From Oscillospiraceae bacterium (GTDB lineage: Bacteria > Bacillota_A > Clostridia > Oscillospirales > Oscillospiraceae), in NCBI GenBank assembly GCA_017540945.1, contig JAFYAB010000008.1, positions 1 to 27,594 on the forward strand: a stretch of DNA of 27,594 bases, in the 5' to 3' direction. Both the position numbers and the translations under genes were made by a program. This document shows, piece by piece, positions 15,267-24,059 of the stretch (position 1 is its first letter; every line of letters begins with the position of its first letter). The notes beneath the pieces were generated by a model. The model did not search any database. It was given only the letters and a program-made list of their open reading frames with translations, and was not told the DNA's origin.

Positions 15267-16415
15267 ATGCTTTGTCCGAACTGTCAAAAGGAAAGCCCCG
15301 GCAAGTTCTGCCCCTACTGCGGCGCAAAGATGCCCTTTGAGGCGTCGGCGCAGCCGACCGCCGGCAGGCCGGAAGCGCCTGCTCCCCGCGGACCGGAGCC
15401 CGCCGCGCCCCAAGGCGGCGTCGTCCGGGGGCCTGCTTCCATCCCGGCTCAGGCATATGTTGCTGCCCCTGGCAGCACAGGGAGCTATCGCACTGAAAGC
15501 GTTCCCGTTTCCCCGTCTCCCGCCGGCGCACTGAACGGCGAGACCCCGGCCCGCCAATGGGCCAGGAAGCTGGCTGCCTCGCCGGCCTTCCTGATCGCGG
15601 TCCTGGCCTTCACCGCCACGATGCTCATGACCTTTGTGAACGTCTGGCTGCTGATGCGGCAGATGCCGGAAACGCTGTACGATTCCTACAAGTATCCGGA
15701 GTATCAGCGGATCGCCCGGATCATCGGCTATGTGGCCGAGGGGCTGCTGGTCCTGGTTTACGCAAGCTTTGCCGCCGCCCTTTGGTCCATATACTGCGGC
15801 GCCGTCAAGCGCAGCGCGCCTCTGCGCACCGGAGGGCTGACCGTCATTAAGAGCTACCTGGTGATCGGACTGGTGGTCATCTGCATCCTGGTGCTGCTGA
15901 TCACGGCGGCCACGGTCCTGGTGGCGGCGTCCGGGGATCTGGATGGGGTATTCAACGAGTTGGATCAAGGCCTCTCCGACGCCATGCGCTCTTCGCAGGC
16001 GGAGCTGCCCTTCCCCGTGGAAAGAGGCGCGTTCGGGACCCTGTACGTGATCTTCGTGATCGTGATCCTGGTGGTGATCGCTCTGCTGATCGTCTATCTG
16101 GCCAAGCTGATCAAAACCGTCAATACCGTCAAGCGCGTCATCCTCACCGGCTATCCCGACGACCGGGTTTCCATGCTGGTCCTGGTGTGCTGTGTGCTGG
16201 GCGCGGTGGGCTCCATCATGGGAATCACCCGGCTGCTGAGCGGCGGCGCGTTCCTTGGGCAGCTTCCGCTCACGGGTCTGAGCCGCTGGCTGTACCTGGG
16301 CAGCGCCGCGTCGTCCATCATCATGGATATCTGCTTTGCCGTTCTGCTCTATCGCTGGCGGGACGGGATGCGGGCCCTGGGCGCATACAAGGGCTCCGTC
16401 ATGCCCCGCCTCTGA
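15267..16415 (+). CDS. Zinc-ribbon polytopic membrane protein of unknown function
   Basis: This 382-residue protein is not recognised as a named family. It begins MLCPNCQKESPGKFCPYCG, a four-cysteine zinc ribbon at the extreme N-terminus. A disordered Pro/Ala/Gly-rich linker (about 25-105) follows. Six likely membrane helices come next: FLIAVLAFTATMLMTFV, a segment near VAEGLLVLVYASFAAALW, YLVIGLVVICILVLLITA, YVIFVIVILVVIALLIVYL, MLVLVCCVLGAVGSIMG and IIMDICFAVLLY. A soluble loop of about 45 residues lies between helices 3 and 4. AAGGAGG precedes the ATG. Single-gene unit with a consensus promoter. Zinc-ribbon plus membrane architectures are common in Clostridia, and no function is assigned. 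Confidence 0.85.
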   Translation: MLCPNCQKESPGKFCPYCGAKMPFEASAQPTAGRPEAPAPRGPEPAAPQGGVVRGPASIPAQAYVAAPGSTGSYRTESVPVSPSPAGALNGETPARQWARKLAASPAFLIAVLAFTATMLMTFVNVWLLMRQMPETLYDSYKYPEYQRIARIIGYVAEGLLVLVYASFAAALWSIYCGAVKRSAPLRTGGLTVIKSYLVIGLVVICILVLLITAATVLVAASGDLDGVFNELDQGLSDAMRSSQAELPFPVERGAFGTLYVIFVIVILVVIALLIVYLAKLIKTVNTVKRVILTGYPDDRVSMLVLVCCVLGAVGSIMGITRLLSGGAFLGQLPLTGLSRWLYLGSAASSIIMDICFAVLLYRWRDGMRALGAYKGSVMPRL

Positions 16416-16426
16416 GAAGCCGGGCT

Positions 16427-16543
16427 TGATACGATTCTCAGAGAAAGCTATACGATATCTTTGCAGCCGGATTTGTGCCGTGCTTCGTTGTCGTCCCTGC
16501 CGGATAAAAAAGCTTCTAACTTTTTTATCGAATATTCGTATCA
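16427..16543. repeat. Region bounded by an 8-bp inverted repeat, containing an AT-rich hairpin
   Basis: TGATACGA (16427-16434) and its complement TCGTATCA (16536-16543) bound 117 bp of non-coding sequence. Inside lies a perfect 10-bp hairpin (16503-16512 with 16520-16529) with six A and six T in its arms, which may be the first terminator of the upstream gene. The palindrome CGAATATTCG overlaps the right end. It could be a small non-autonomous element, but the short repeat may be chance. Confidence 0.35.
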
Positions 16544-16553
16544 GACAATGGCA

Positions 16554-16590
16554 AAAAGCCCTCCCGCGCGTCCGGTGCGGGAGGGCTTTT
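16554..16590. terminator. Bidirectional terminator between the zinc-ribbon gene and ftsZ
   Basis: A perfect 14-bp stem (16554-16567 with 16577-16590) has a 9-nt loop, flanking A-run and T-run. It lies 10 bp beyond the ftsZ stop, and ends the dcw cluster on the - strand. Confidence 0.92.
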
Positions 16591-16600
16591 GACGTTTTTC

Positions 16601-17722
<1,122 letters not shown>

Positions 17723-17811
17723 GGGTTCGTCCTCCTATGTATCTGTAATCGTTGGATCGTATCTGCAGCGTAATCGGTGCGATGCGTAAAGTAACGCTTT
17801 TACACTCATTT

Positions 17812-17840
17812 ATTTTACCCTGCCTTTTCCGTTTGGTCAA
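17812..17840 (-). promoter_or_regulatory. Sigma-A-type promoter of ftsZ
   Basis: On the - strand: TTGACC (17835-17840), a 17-bp spacer and TAAAAT (17812-17817), giving a leader of about 85 nt. It lets ftsZ be expressed independently of the upstream dcw genes. Confidence 0.8.
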
Positions 17841-17879
17841 TAGAAAAATCTGCATTTTTGCAATTTTTTCACAACTTTT

Positions 17880-19001
17880 TTATCGGAATTCCAGGAAATG
17901 GACCTTGTTGTCCTCGTTGAAGGTCAGATCAATGGTGCCGGACTTCCGCTGAATGTCGCTGTTCTCCAGGGTGGACTGGAGGAACTGAAGCTTGTAATCC
18001 AGGTTCTCCGTGGTGCCCAGGCGAATCTCGTAGCGGGTGCCGTACCAGAGGGTCAGATCATAGGAGGTGCTCACGTCCACACTGACGATCTCCTTGGCAA
18101 AGGGAGCCTTCTCCAGCACGGGGAGGAGCTCCAGCACCACCTTCTGCTTGTTGGCGATCTCGGACATGTCGGCGCCCTCCGTGGCCGCGGGCTTGAACCA
18201 GTCGCCCGGCTGGGGGACCTGGATTGGCATGCCGGTGACGGTGAGATGGTTCCGGGCGCTCCGCTCGTCTGTGGATTCCAGGATCCGGCCCTCCCGGCTC
18301 ATAAGCCACCAGCCGCCCGTCTCATCCTGTACGCCGTAGGTGATCTCGAACTCGGAGATGGTGATGATCACGGTGCCGGGGAGCTGCTTTTTGATCTGGA
18401 TCTCGTTGACGTAGGGCAGGGCCGCGTGGATCCGGGAGGCCACGGTGGCCTTGCTGAGACTCAGCAGGTTTTCATCCAGATTGATCCCGGAGGCCTCGGC
18501 CACGTCCTCGACGCTGTAATAGGACTTGACGCTGCCGTCCTCCCCAGTGGGGAGCAGGACCTCGATGTGCTTGACCTTGAAGAAGATGATCATGCTCAGG
18601 ACGATGGCTGCCACCACCGCCAGCATGACGGCAAACTTAAAGCCGAAATTCGTGTTGTACACGCGATGGGGCTTTTTCTTTTTGCGTTTCGGGGCGTGGG
18701 CCTGCTCCGTCTGGGGCGTTTCCCGGTGGGCGGCCTCCTCTTTGGCCTTGGGCTCCCGGCGCTTTGGCTCCGGCTTTTCCCGGACAGGCTCGGGCCCGCG
18801 GCGTTCCGGCTGCCGTCGGACGGCGTCGCGGCTCTGCTGGCCGCGAGCTTCGGCGCTGTGCTCCATCCGTTCCCGGCGTGCCGCCTCCCGGGCGGACGCG
18901 TTCCCCGTCCGGGTTCTGGGGGCCTTGGGTCCGGAGGCAGGGGTACGGGGACGCTCCTTCGGGGCATGCTCCCCGGGTCTCTTTCTTTCGTTCTTCTCCA
19001 T
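17880..19001 (-). CDS. ftsQ: Cell division protein FtsQ/DivIB
   Basis: FtsQ/DivIB is a bitopic divisome protein linking FtsL/FtsB (DivIC) and the septal synthase. The start at 19001 is set by GGAGG just upstream and gives 373 residues. Residues 1-115 form a very basic, Arg/Lys/Glu/Pro-rich cytoplasmic tail ending in KRKKKKPHR. One membrane helix follows (about 122-145, FAVMLAVVAAIVLSMIIFF). A POTRA domain starts at VKHIEVL and contains YYSVEDVAEASGI, LPYVNEIQIKKQLPGTVIITISE. The beta domain continues to the C-terminus. The long tail is unusual in length but its composition is typical of Gram-positive DivIB. The gene lies 106 bp after murA with no visible terminator between them. Confidence 0.9.
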   Translation of the reverse strand: MEKNERKRPGEHAPKERPRTPASGPKAPRTRTGNASAREAARRERMEHSAEARGQQSRDAVRRQPERRGPEPVREKPEPKRREPKAKEEAAHRETPQTEQAHAPKRKKKKPHRVYNTNFGFKFAVMLAVVAAIVLSMIIFFKVKHIEVLLPTGEDGSVKSYYSVEDVAEASGINLDENLLSLSKATVASRIHAALPYVNEIQIKKQLPGTVIITISEFEITYGVQDETGGWWLMSREGRILESTDERSARNHLTVTGMPIQVPQPGDWFKPAATEGADMSEIANKQKVVLELLPVLEKAPFAKEIVSVDVSTSYDLTLWYGTRYEIRLGTTENLDYKLQFLQSTLENSDIQRKSGTIDLTFNEDNKVHFLEFR

Positions 19002-19107
19002 ATCGTTCCTCCGGGTATGTTCTTTGCAGAATGTAAATTGCAAAAGCTCGCTTGGATTTTGAAGCGCTGGGAATTGCCGGCACCGCAGACCCGCAGATCC
19101 GAAAAGC

Positions 19108-20352
19108 TCAGCAGTCGCTTTCCACGTCCGCGCCCAGGCTTCGTAGCCGCTCGGCAAAGCGCCCGTAGCCCCGGTCCAGGTGCCAGGCCTGGGTGATGCG
19201 GCTCTCGCCCTCGGCGGCCAGGGCTGCGATGACCATGGCTGCGCCGCCCCGCAGATCCGTGGCGGCTGCCCGGGCGCCGTGGAGCCGGGGCACTCCGTGG
19301 ATCCGGGCCAGCCGGCCCTCCAGCTCCACCTGCCCGCCAAAGGCCAGCAGGGCCGGGACGTGGCGGTAGCGGGCTTCAAATACGGTTTCCTCTATGACGC
19401 TGGTTCCCGCGGCCCGCAGCAGGGCGGCCATGACCGGCGCCTGGGCGTCGGTGGGAAAGGCGGGATAGGGTCCCGTGCGGATCGTGCCGGGGGAGCGAAG
19501 AGCTCCGGCCCGGAGGCGGAGACGGCTGCCCGTCTCGTCGATCCGGCAGCCTGCCCGCCGCAGAATGTCCAGCACGGGGCGCAGATGCCCGGGCCGAAGC
19601 CCCGTCAACGTCACGGAGCCGCCTGCGGCCGCGGCGGCGCAGAGAAAGGTGGCCGCCTCCATGCGGTCCGGCAGGATCCGGTGGACCGCGCCGTGAAGGG
19701 ACGCTGGCCGGATGCGGACACAGCCGCTGCCGGCGCCCTGGACGCACGCTCCGCAGGCGTTGAGAAAAACCGCCAGATCCCGGATTTCCGGCTCCCGGGC
19801 CGCGCCCAGGATGCAGACGGGGCCCGCCGCCCCCAGGGCGGCCAGGATCAGATTCTCCGTGGCTCCCACGCTGGGATAGCGGAGCAGGACGGTTCCGCCC
19901 CGGGGCCTGCCCCGGCAGAGCAGGCGTCCGTCCTCACAGCGGACCTGGACGCCCAAGGCTTCCAGGCTTCGCAGATGGAGATCCAGCGGTCTGGTCCCCA
20001 GGACGCAGCCCCCCGGCAGGGGAACCTCCGCGGCTCCGTTTCGGGCCAGCAGCGCCCCCAGCAGCAGGACCGAGGATCGGAGCCGTCCCGCGAGACGGGG
20101 ATCCGGGGCCGTAGCCACAGGCCCGCTGCTGTCGATGTGCAGAAGACCGCCCGCTTCCGAGGTGGAGAGGCCCAGCCCCTCCAGGATGCCGCGGGTCACG
20201 GCCACGTCCCGGATCGGCGGGCAATTGGAGAGGGAAAAACGACCGGGGACGGCGGCCGCGGCTGCCAGGATCGGCAGCACGGCGTTCTTGCTCCCCTGGA
20301 CCGCCAGCGTTCCCCGGAGAGGACGACCGCCCCTGATGGTAAGCGTTTCCAA
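19108..20352 (-). CDS. murA: UDP-N-acetylglucosamine 1-carboxyvinyltransferase
   Basis: MurA transfers enolpyruvate from PEP to UDP-GlcNAc, the first committed step of peptidoglycan synthesis. A TTG start at 20352 is proposed because AAGGGGG lies 7 nt upstream and the protein then begins METLTIRGGRP, as MurA does. The in-frame ATG at 20385 has no ribosome binding site. Length is 414 residues (419 in E. coli). Key residues are kept: Lys22-Asn23 (GSKNAVLP), the PEP-binding Cys116 in PGGCVLGTRP (the fosfomycin target), FPTDAQAP with the catalytic Asp, and TDLRGGAAM. It replaces the murB often found here in Firmicutes. Strikingly rich in Arg, Ala and Gly. Confidence 0.92.
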   Translation of the reverse strand: METLTIRGGRPLRGTLAVQGSKNAVLPILAAAAAVPGRFSLSNCPPIRDVAVTRGILEGLGLSTSEAGGLLHIDSSGPVATAPDPRLAGRLRSSVLLLGALLARNGAAEVPLPGGCVLGTRPLDLHLRSLEALGVQVRCEDGRLLCRGRPRGGTVLLRYPSVGATENLILAALGAAGPVCILGAAREPEIRDLAVFLNACGACVQGAGSGCVRIRPASLHGAVHRILPDRMEAATFLCAAAAAGGSVTLTGLRPGHLRPVLDILRRAGCRIDETGSRLRLRAGALRSPGTIRTGPYPAFPTDAQAPVMAALLRAAGTSVIEETVFEARYRHVPALLAFGGQVELEGRLARIHGVPRLHGARAAATDLRGGAAMVIAALAAEGESRITQAWHLDRGYGRFAERLRSLGADVESDC

Positions 20353-20410
20353 TATCCGGCCCCCTTGCACAGCATGATAGGCCATACTATGCAGGGGAGG
20401 CGGGGGCGGT

Positions 20411-20491
20411 GAATTGAGAATTGAGAATTTAGAATTGAGAAGGATGGAGAATCGGCGTGCAATTCTCAATTCTCAACACTCAATTCTCAAT
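20411..20491. repeat. Imperfect inverted repeat built from GAGAATT(GA) units, murG-murA junction
   Basis: The left arm (20411-20441) repeats GAATTGAGAATTGAGAATT-like units. The right arm (20459-20491) is its approximate complement (CAATTCTCAATTCTCAA). About 17 bp separate them. The murG stop codon (20487-20489) lies inside the right arm. Related low-complexity sequence appears again at 22834-22963. Confidence 0.75.
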
Positions 20492-21617
20492 GTTTCTGTG
20501 CGGCCAGCTCCAGGATCGTCTCGTAGATCCGCTCCGCGCTGTCCACCACGGACATCTTATGCAGGGCGGCGCGCATCTCGCTTCTGCGTTTTGCGTCGCG
20601 CATCAGCTCCCGGGCGGCCTGATAGAGAGCTTCGGCGGTCAGCCCGGGCTCCAGCATGACCAGGGCGGCGCCGTTGCGCTCCAGGACCCGGGCGTTCTTT
20701 TCCTGGTGGTTGTCGGTGACGTTGGGGGAGGGAATGATGATACAGGGGGTTCCGGCGGCCTCGATCTCATTGAGGGAGGAGGCCCCGGCTCGGCTGAGGA
20801 TCAGATCCGCTGCGGCCATCAGCTCGGGCATGTTATGGATGTATTCCCGCATGTCCAGCTCCGGGTGGGCCTTCAGATCCACACCCTTCTCCGCTACCAG
20901 ATCCGGCATCCAGCGCCAGCCGTAGGAGCCGGTGGCGTGGACGTGGCGCCAGGGACAGCCGTCCCGGACCTCCATAGCCAGGAAGTCGGCCATGATCCGG
21001 TTCATCTCCCGGGCGCCCTGGCTGCCCCAGGCGGAGACCAGCAGAGGCTCCTCCCCAAGACCCAGTCTGGCGCGGGCCTCGGCGCGGGTGGTGTAAAGGA
21101 ATTCCTGGCGCACGGGCATACCCACCACCTGGACCCGCTCGGGATGCTTGTAGTGGGACTTGCTCTCCTCAAAGCAGACCATGATCCGGCTGGCGGAGTC
21201 GGCCACCATCCGGGTGGTGAGACCGGGCATGGCGTTGGCCTCGTGGACGGCGGTGGGGATCCCCCGCCTGGCCCCCTGCCGCAGCAGGGGGAAGGAGGCG
21301 TAGCCGCCGGTGCCCACGATCACGTCGGGCTTGAATTCTTTGATGATCCGGTCCGCCTTCTTCCGGGCTTCCCGGAGATAGTTCAGGGTCTTCAGGTTAT
21401 GCCAGAGGCCCTTGGGGCTCAGCTTCCTGGAGTAGCTGGAAATTTTCAGGGTTTCCAGCGCATAGCCCTCCCGGGGCACCAGCTGGGTTTCCATTTCGCC
21501 CTCGGCTCCCACAAAGAGGATCCGGGTCTCAGGCTTCCGCTCCCGGAGCAGATTGGCCACTGAGATCGCGGGATTGATGTGCCCGGCGGTACCGCCGCAG
21601 GTAAATATGACGTTCAT
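20487..21617 (-). CDS. murG: Lipid II synthase: UDP-GlcNAc:undecaprenyl-PP-MurNAc-pentapeptide GlcNAc transferase
   Basis: MurG adds GlcNAc to lipid I on the cytoplasmic membrane face, making lipid II. The 376-residue protein is a GT-B fold glycosyltransferase (family GT28): GGTAGHINP (8-16) is the Gly-rich lipid-substrate loop, VIVGTGGYASFPLL and PTAVHEANAMPG are N-domain blocks, and ASSLNEIEAAGTPCIIIPS followed by NHQEKNA is the UDP-GlcNAc site. GGAGG precedes the ATG. It starts 42 bp after ftsW. Its stop codon is provided within a repeat arm. Confidence 0.96.
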   Translation of the reverse strand: MNVIFTCGGTAGHINPAISVANLLRERKPETRILFVGAEGEMETQLVPREGYALETLKISSYSRKLSPKGLWHNLKTLNYLREARKKADRIIKEFKPDVIVGTGGYASFPLLRQGARRGIPTAVHEANAMPGLTTRMVADSASRIMVCFEESKSHYKHPERVQVVGMPVRQEFLYTTRAEARARLGLGEEPLLVSAWGSQGAREMNRIMADFLAMEVRDGCPWRHVHATGSYGWRWMPDLVAEKGVDLKAHPELDMREYIHNMPELMAAADLILSRAGASSLNEIEAAGTPCIIIPSPNVTDNHQEKNARVLERNGAALVMLEPGLTAEALYQAARELMRDAKRRSEMRAALHKMSVVDSAERIYETILELAAQKH

Positions 21618-21659
21618 TTTTCTGGCCTCCGGGGATGAAAATGAAGCAAGCGTGTTGCT

Positions 21660-22820
21660 TTACGTTTTGGCGTGTCCCAGGGCTTCCTTGTTGACGCACC
21701 ATCTCGACACGGCCAGGATGACGCCCATCTCAAAGAGCTGGAGCAGCAGGGCGGTGCCGCCGTAGGAGAAGAAGGGCAGGGAGATGCCCGTGGGGGGCAG
21801 CAGGCCGGACACCACGCCGATGTTGAAGAAGACCTGGATTGCCAGCTTCGTGGTGATGCCCGCCACCACCAGGGTGCCGAAGCGGTCCCGGGCGTGGATG
21901 GCGATCCAATAGCCCCGTAGGATCAGCAGCACGAAGAGCAGGATGATCCCCACGGCCCCCACAAAGCCCAGCTCCTCGCAGACAATGGCGAAGATATAGT
22001 CGTTGTGCTCCTCGGGCAGATAGAGGTATTTCTGGCGGCTGCGGCCCAGGCCCAGGCCCAGGAAGCCGCCGGAACCGATGGCGTAGCGGGACTGGATGCC
22101 CTGATAGCCATCGCCCAGGGGATCGCTTTCCGGGTCCAGCGCGGTGGCAAAGCGCTCCGCGGCATAGCTGTTGCTCTTCAAATACAGGAAGATCAGGGCC
22201 ACGGCGGCCAGGGCAAAAAGGGCCAGCCAGCTCTTTTTCGTGCCGCCCAGGAGCATCATGGTGGCGCCGGTGATGCCGATGATCAAGGTGGCGGAGAGAT
22301 GGGGCTCCAGATAGAGCAGCACCGCGATCACGCCCATGATGCCCACATAGGGCAGCACGCCGTAGCGGAAGGTCTCCATCTTATCCTGCCAGACCGACAT
22401 CATGGCGGCGAAGGCCAGGATCATGCCCAGCTTCGCCAGATCAGAGGGCTGGAACTGGATGCCGATTTTGATCCAGCGCTTGGCGCCGTTGACCCGGACG
22501 CCGATCAGAGGCACCAGGGCCAGCAGGAGAATGGAGCCCGCCAGGATCAGCAGAGCCGTGCGGAACCAGATAAAGTAGTTCAAGCGACCCACGATCAGCA
22601 TGACAGCCAGACCGCCCAGGGCGAAATAGGCCTGCCGCCGGAAATAGTAGGCGGAATCTCCCGTATCCCAGTTGGCCCGGGCGTAGCTGGCGGAGAACAT
22701 CATCAAAAGTCCCACCAGAGTCAGCAGAAAGACCAGCAGCAGGAAGGGCATATCCAGCGTTCCGGTGCGGTCCTCCTTCAAGGCTTGGGGCTCCGGCTGC
22801 CGATGTTTGAATAGTGCCAT
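21660..22820 (-). CDS. ftsW: SEDS-family peptidoglycan glycosyltransferase FtsW/SpoVE
   Basis: SEDS proteins polymerise lipid II and work with a class B penicillin-binding protein, here probably the PASTA protein at the cluster start. The ATG at 22820 has AAGGAGG upstream, and gives 386 residues with about ten membrane helices. Marks: LLMMFSASYARA in helix 1, FQPSDLAKLGMILAFA, YAIGSGGFLGLGLGRSRQKYLYLPEEHNDYIFAI (large extracellular loop) and a C-terminal PPTGISLPFFSYGGTALL. Vegetative FtsW and sporulation SpoVE cannot be separated from sequence alone; the dcw position favours the division role or a shared one. Confidence 0.93.
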   Translation of the reverse strand: MALFKHRQPEPQALKEDRTGTLDMPFLLLVFLLTLVGLLMMFSASYARANWDTGDSAYYFRRQAYFALGGLAVMLIVGRLNYFIWFRTALLILAGSILLLALVPLIGVRVNGAKRWIKIGIQFQPSDLAKLGMILAFAAMMSVWQDKMETFRYGVLPYVGIMGVIAVLLYLEPHLSATLIIGITGATMMLLGGTKKSWLALFALAAVALIFLYLKSNSYAAERFATALDPESDPLGDGYQGIQSRYAIGSGGFLGLGLGRSRQKYLYLPEEHNDYIFAIVCEELGFVGAVGIILLFVLLILRGYWIAIHARDRFGTLVVAGITTKLAIQVFFNIGVVSGLLPPTGISLPFFSYGGTALLLQLFEMGVILAVSRWCVNKEALGHAKT

Positions 22821-22833
22821 AGGCACCTCCTTG

Positions 22834-22963
22834 CCAAATTGAGAAGTTAAAATTCAGAATTGAGAATTTGAGGTTTTTCAATTTGATACATTGAAGAATC
22901 AATTCAAACCAGCACGAAGCGATCCCGTTCCTTCTCAATTCTCACTTCTCAATTCTCAATTGT
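22834..22963. repeat. Inverted GAGAATTGA-type repeat at the mraY-ftsW junction
   Basis: The left arm (22834-22872) carries AATTGAGAAGT and CAGAATTGAGAATTTGAG. The right arm (22932-22963) carries the complement as CTTCTCAATTCTCA units. Between them lie about 60 bp with no recognisable gene. This is the position where Firmicutes usually carry murD. The repeat resembles the one at 20411-20491. Confidence 0.7.
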
Positions 22964-22968
22964 GCGTG

Positions 22969-23958
22969 TCAGCGCAGCGGCGCGATCGCGAGATATGCCG
23001 CAGCGCACATGATAATGCTGACGGATACGAATACCACCCAGATCTTGACCTCGGACCAGCCGCACATCTCGAAGTGGTGGTGGATGGGGGCCATCTTGAA
23101 GATCCGCTTGCCGTGGGTCAGCTTGAAATAGACCGCCTGCATGATGACGGACAGGGTCTCGATGATGTACACCAGACCCACCAGGATCAGGATCAGGGGC
23201 ATATCCAGGGCAAAGGCCAGGCCGCAGACTGCGCCGCCCAGGAAGAGGGAGCCGGTGTCGCCCATAAAGGCCTTGGCGGGGTGGAAGTTGTAGCAGAGGA
23301 AGCCGCCCAGGCCGCCCAGCAGGGCGGCGGGGAAGATGGCCAGCTCCGCTTTTTTCACCGCGATGGCGGTCACCAGGAAGAAGATCATCACCGGCATGGT
23401 GACGCCGGTGGCCAGGCCGTCGATGCCGTCGGTGAGGTTCACCGCGTTCACGGTGCCCACAATGACGAAGACCGCGAAGGCAATGTAGATCCAGATGGGG
23501 ATGGTCCAGGTAACGGAGCTGAAGGGGATCCACAGGGAGGCGCTCAGATGGCCGATCCGATAGAGAATGTAGAGATAGAGGGCGGAGGCGGCCAGCTGCA
23601 GCAGGAACTTCTGGGAGGCGGTGAGGCCCAGGTTCTGTTTCTTCTTCACCTTGAAGTAATCATCCAGAAAGCCGATGGCGCCGAAGATCAGGGCAAAGGC
23701 GAAGACCAGGGCCGAGGTCCAGGTACCGAAGGCGATGCTCAGGGCCAGGGTGCCGATCAGGGCCGTGACGATGAAGACCAGGCCGCCCATGGCCGGGGTG
23801 CCGGCCTTGGTGTTGTGCCACTTGGGGCCGATCTCACGGATCGTCTGGCCGGCCTTCATGGCCCGCAGCCAGGGAATGATCTTCTTGCCCCACCACAGGG
23901 CGATGAGGAAGCAGGGAAGGATCGACACGATCGTTGCAAATATCTGTCCGTCTTTCAT
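22969..23958 (-). CDS. mraY: Phospho-MurNAc-pentapeptide translocase
   Basis: MraY transfers phospho-MurNAc-pentapeptide to undecaprenyl phosphate, forming lipid I. The start at 23958 (MKDGQIFATIV) has GGAGG upstream. The longer open frame to 24048 is just the neighbouring palindrome read through. The 329-residue protein has about ten membrane helices. Active-site blocks are GFLDDYFKVKKKQNLGL (Asp-Asp), NAVNLTDGIDGLA, GDTGSLFLGG and APIHHHFEMCG (His cluster). It lies 97 bp after murF, separated by a 78-bp palindrome. Confidence 0.96.
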   Translation of the reverse strand: MKDGQIFATIVSILPCFLIALWWGKKIIPWLRAMKAGQTIREIGPKWHNTKAGTPAMGGLVFIVTALIGTLALSIAFGTWTSALVFAFALIFGAIGFLDDYFKVKKKQNLGLTASQKFLLQLAASALYLYILYRIGHLSASLWIPFSSVTWTIPIWIYIAFAVFVIVGTVNAVNLTDGIDGLATGVTMPVMIFFLVTAIAVKKAELAIFPAALLGGLGGFLCYNFHPAKAFMGDTGSLFLGGAVCGLAFALDMPLILILVGLVYIIETLSVIMQAVYFKLTHGKRIFKMAPIHHHFEMCGWSEVKIWVVFVSVSIIMCAAAYLAIAPLR

Positions 23959-23981
23959 GGGAGTTCCTCCGTATCTCTTTT

Positions 23982-24059
23982 CGTAGGGGCCGATGCCCAC
24001 ATCGGCCCAAAAAGCATGGAGTTTGACGGGGAGGGCCGATGTGGGCATCGGCCCCTACG
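23982..24059. repeat. Perfect 27-bp inverted repeat at the murF-mraY junction
   Basis: Arms 23982-24008 and 24033-24059 are exactly complementary (key core GGGGCCGATG...CATCGGCCCC) around a 24-nt spacer. The murF stop codon (24055-24057) lies inside one arm. I recall similar palindromes built on GTAGGGGCCGATG occurring in many copies in Oscillospiraceae genomes, suggesting a REP or MITE family. As RNA it would form a very stable stem. Confidence 0.9.

Noticed and set aside
23959..24048. N-terminal extension of mraY by 30 residues
   Set aside because: The extra residues are encoded by the inverted repeat. The GGAGG site and the conserved start point to 23958.
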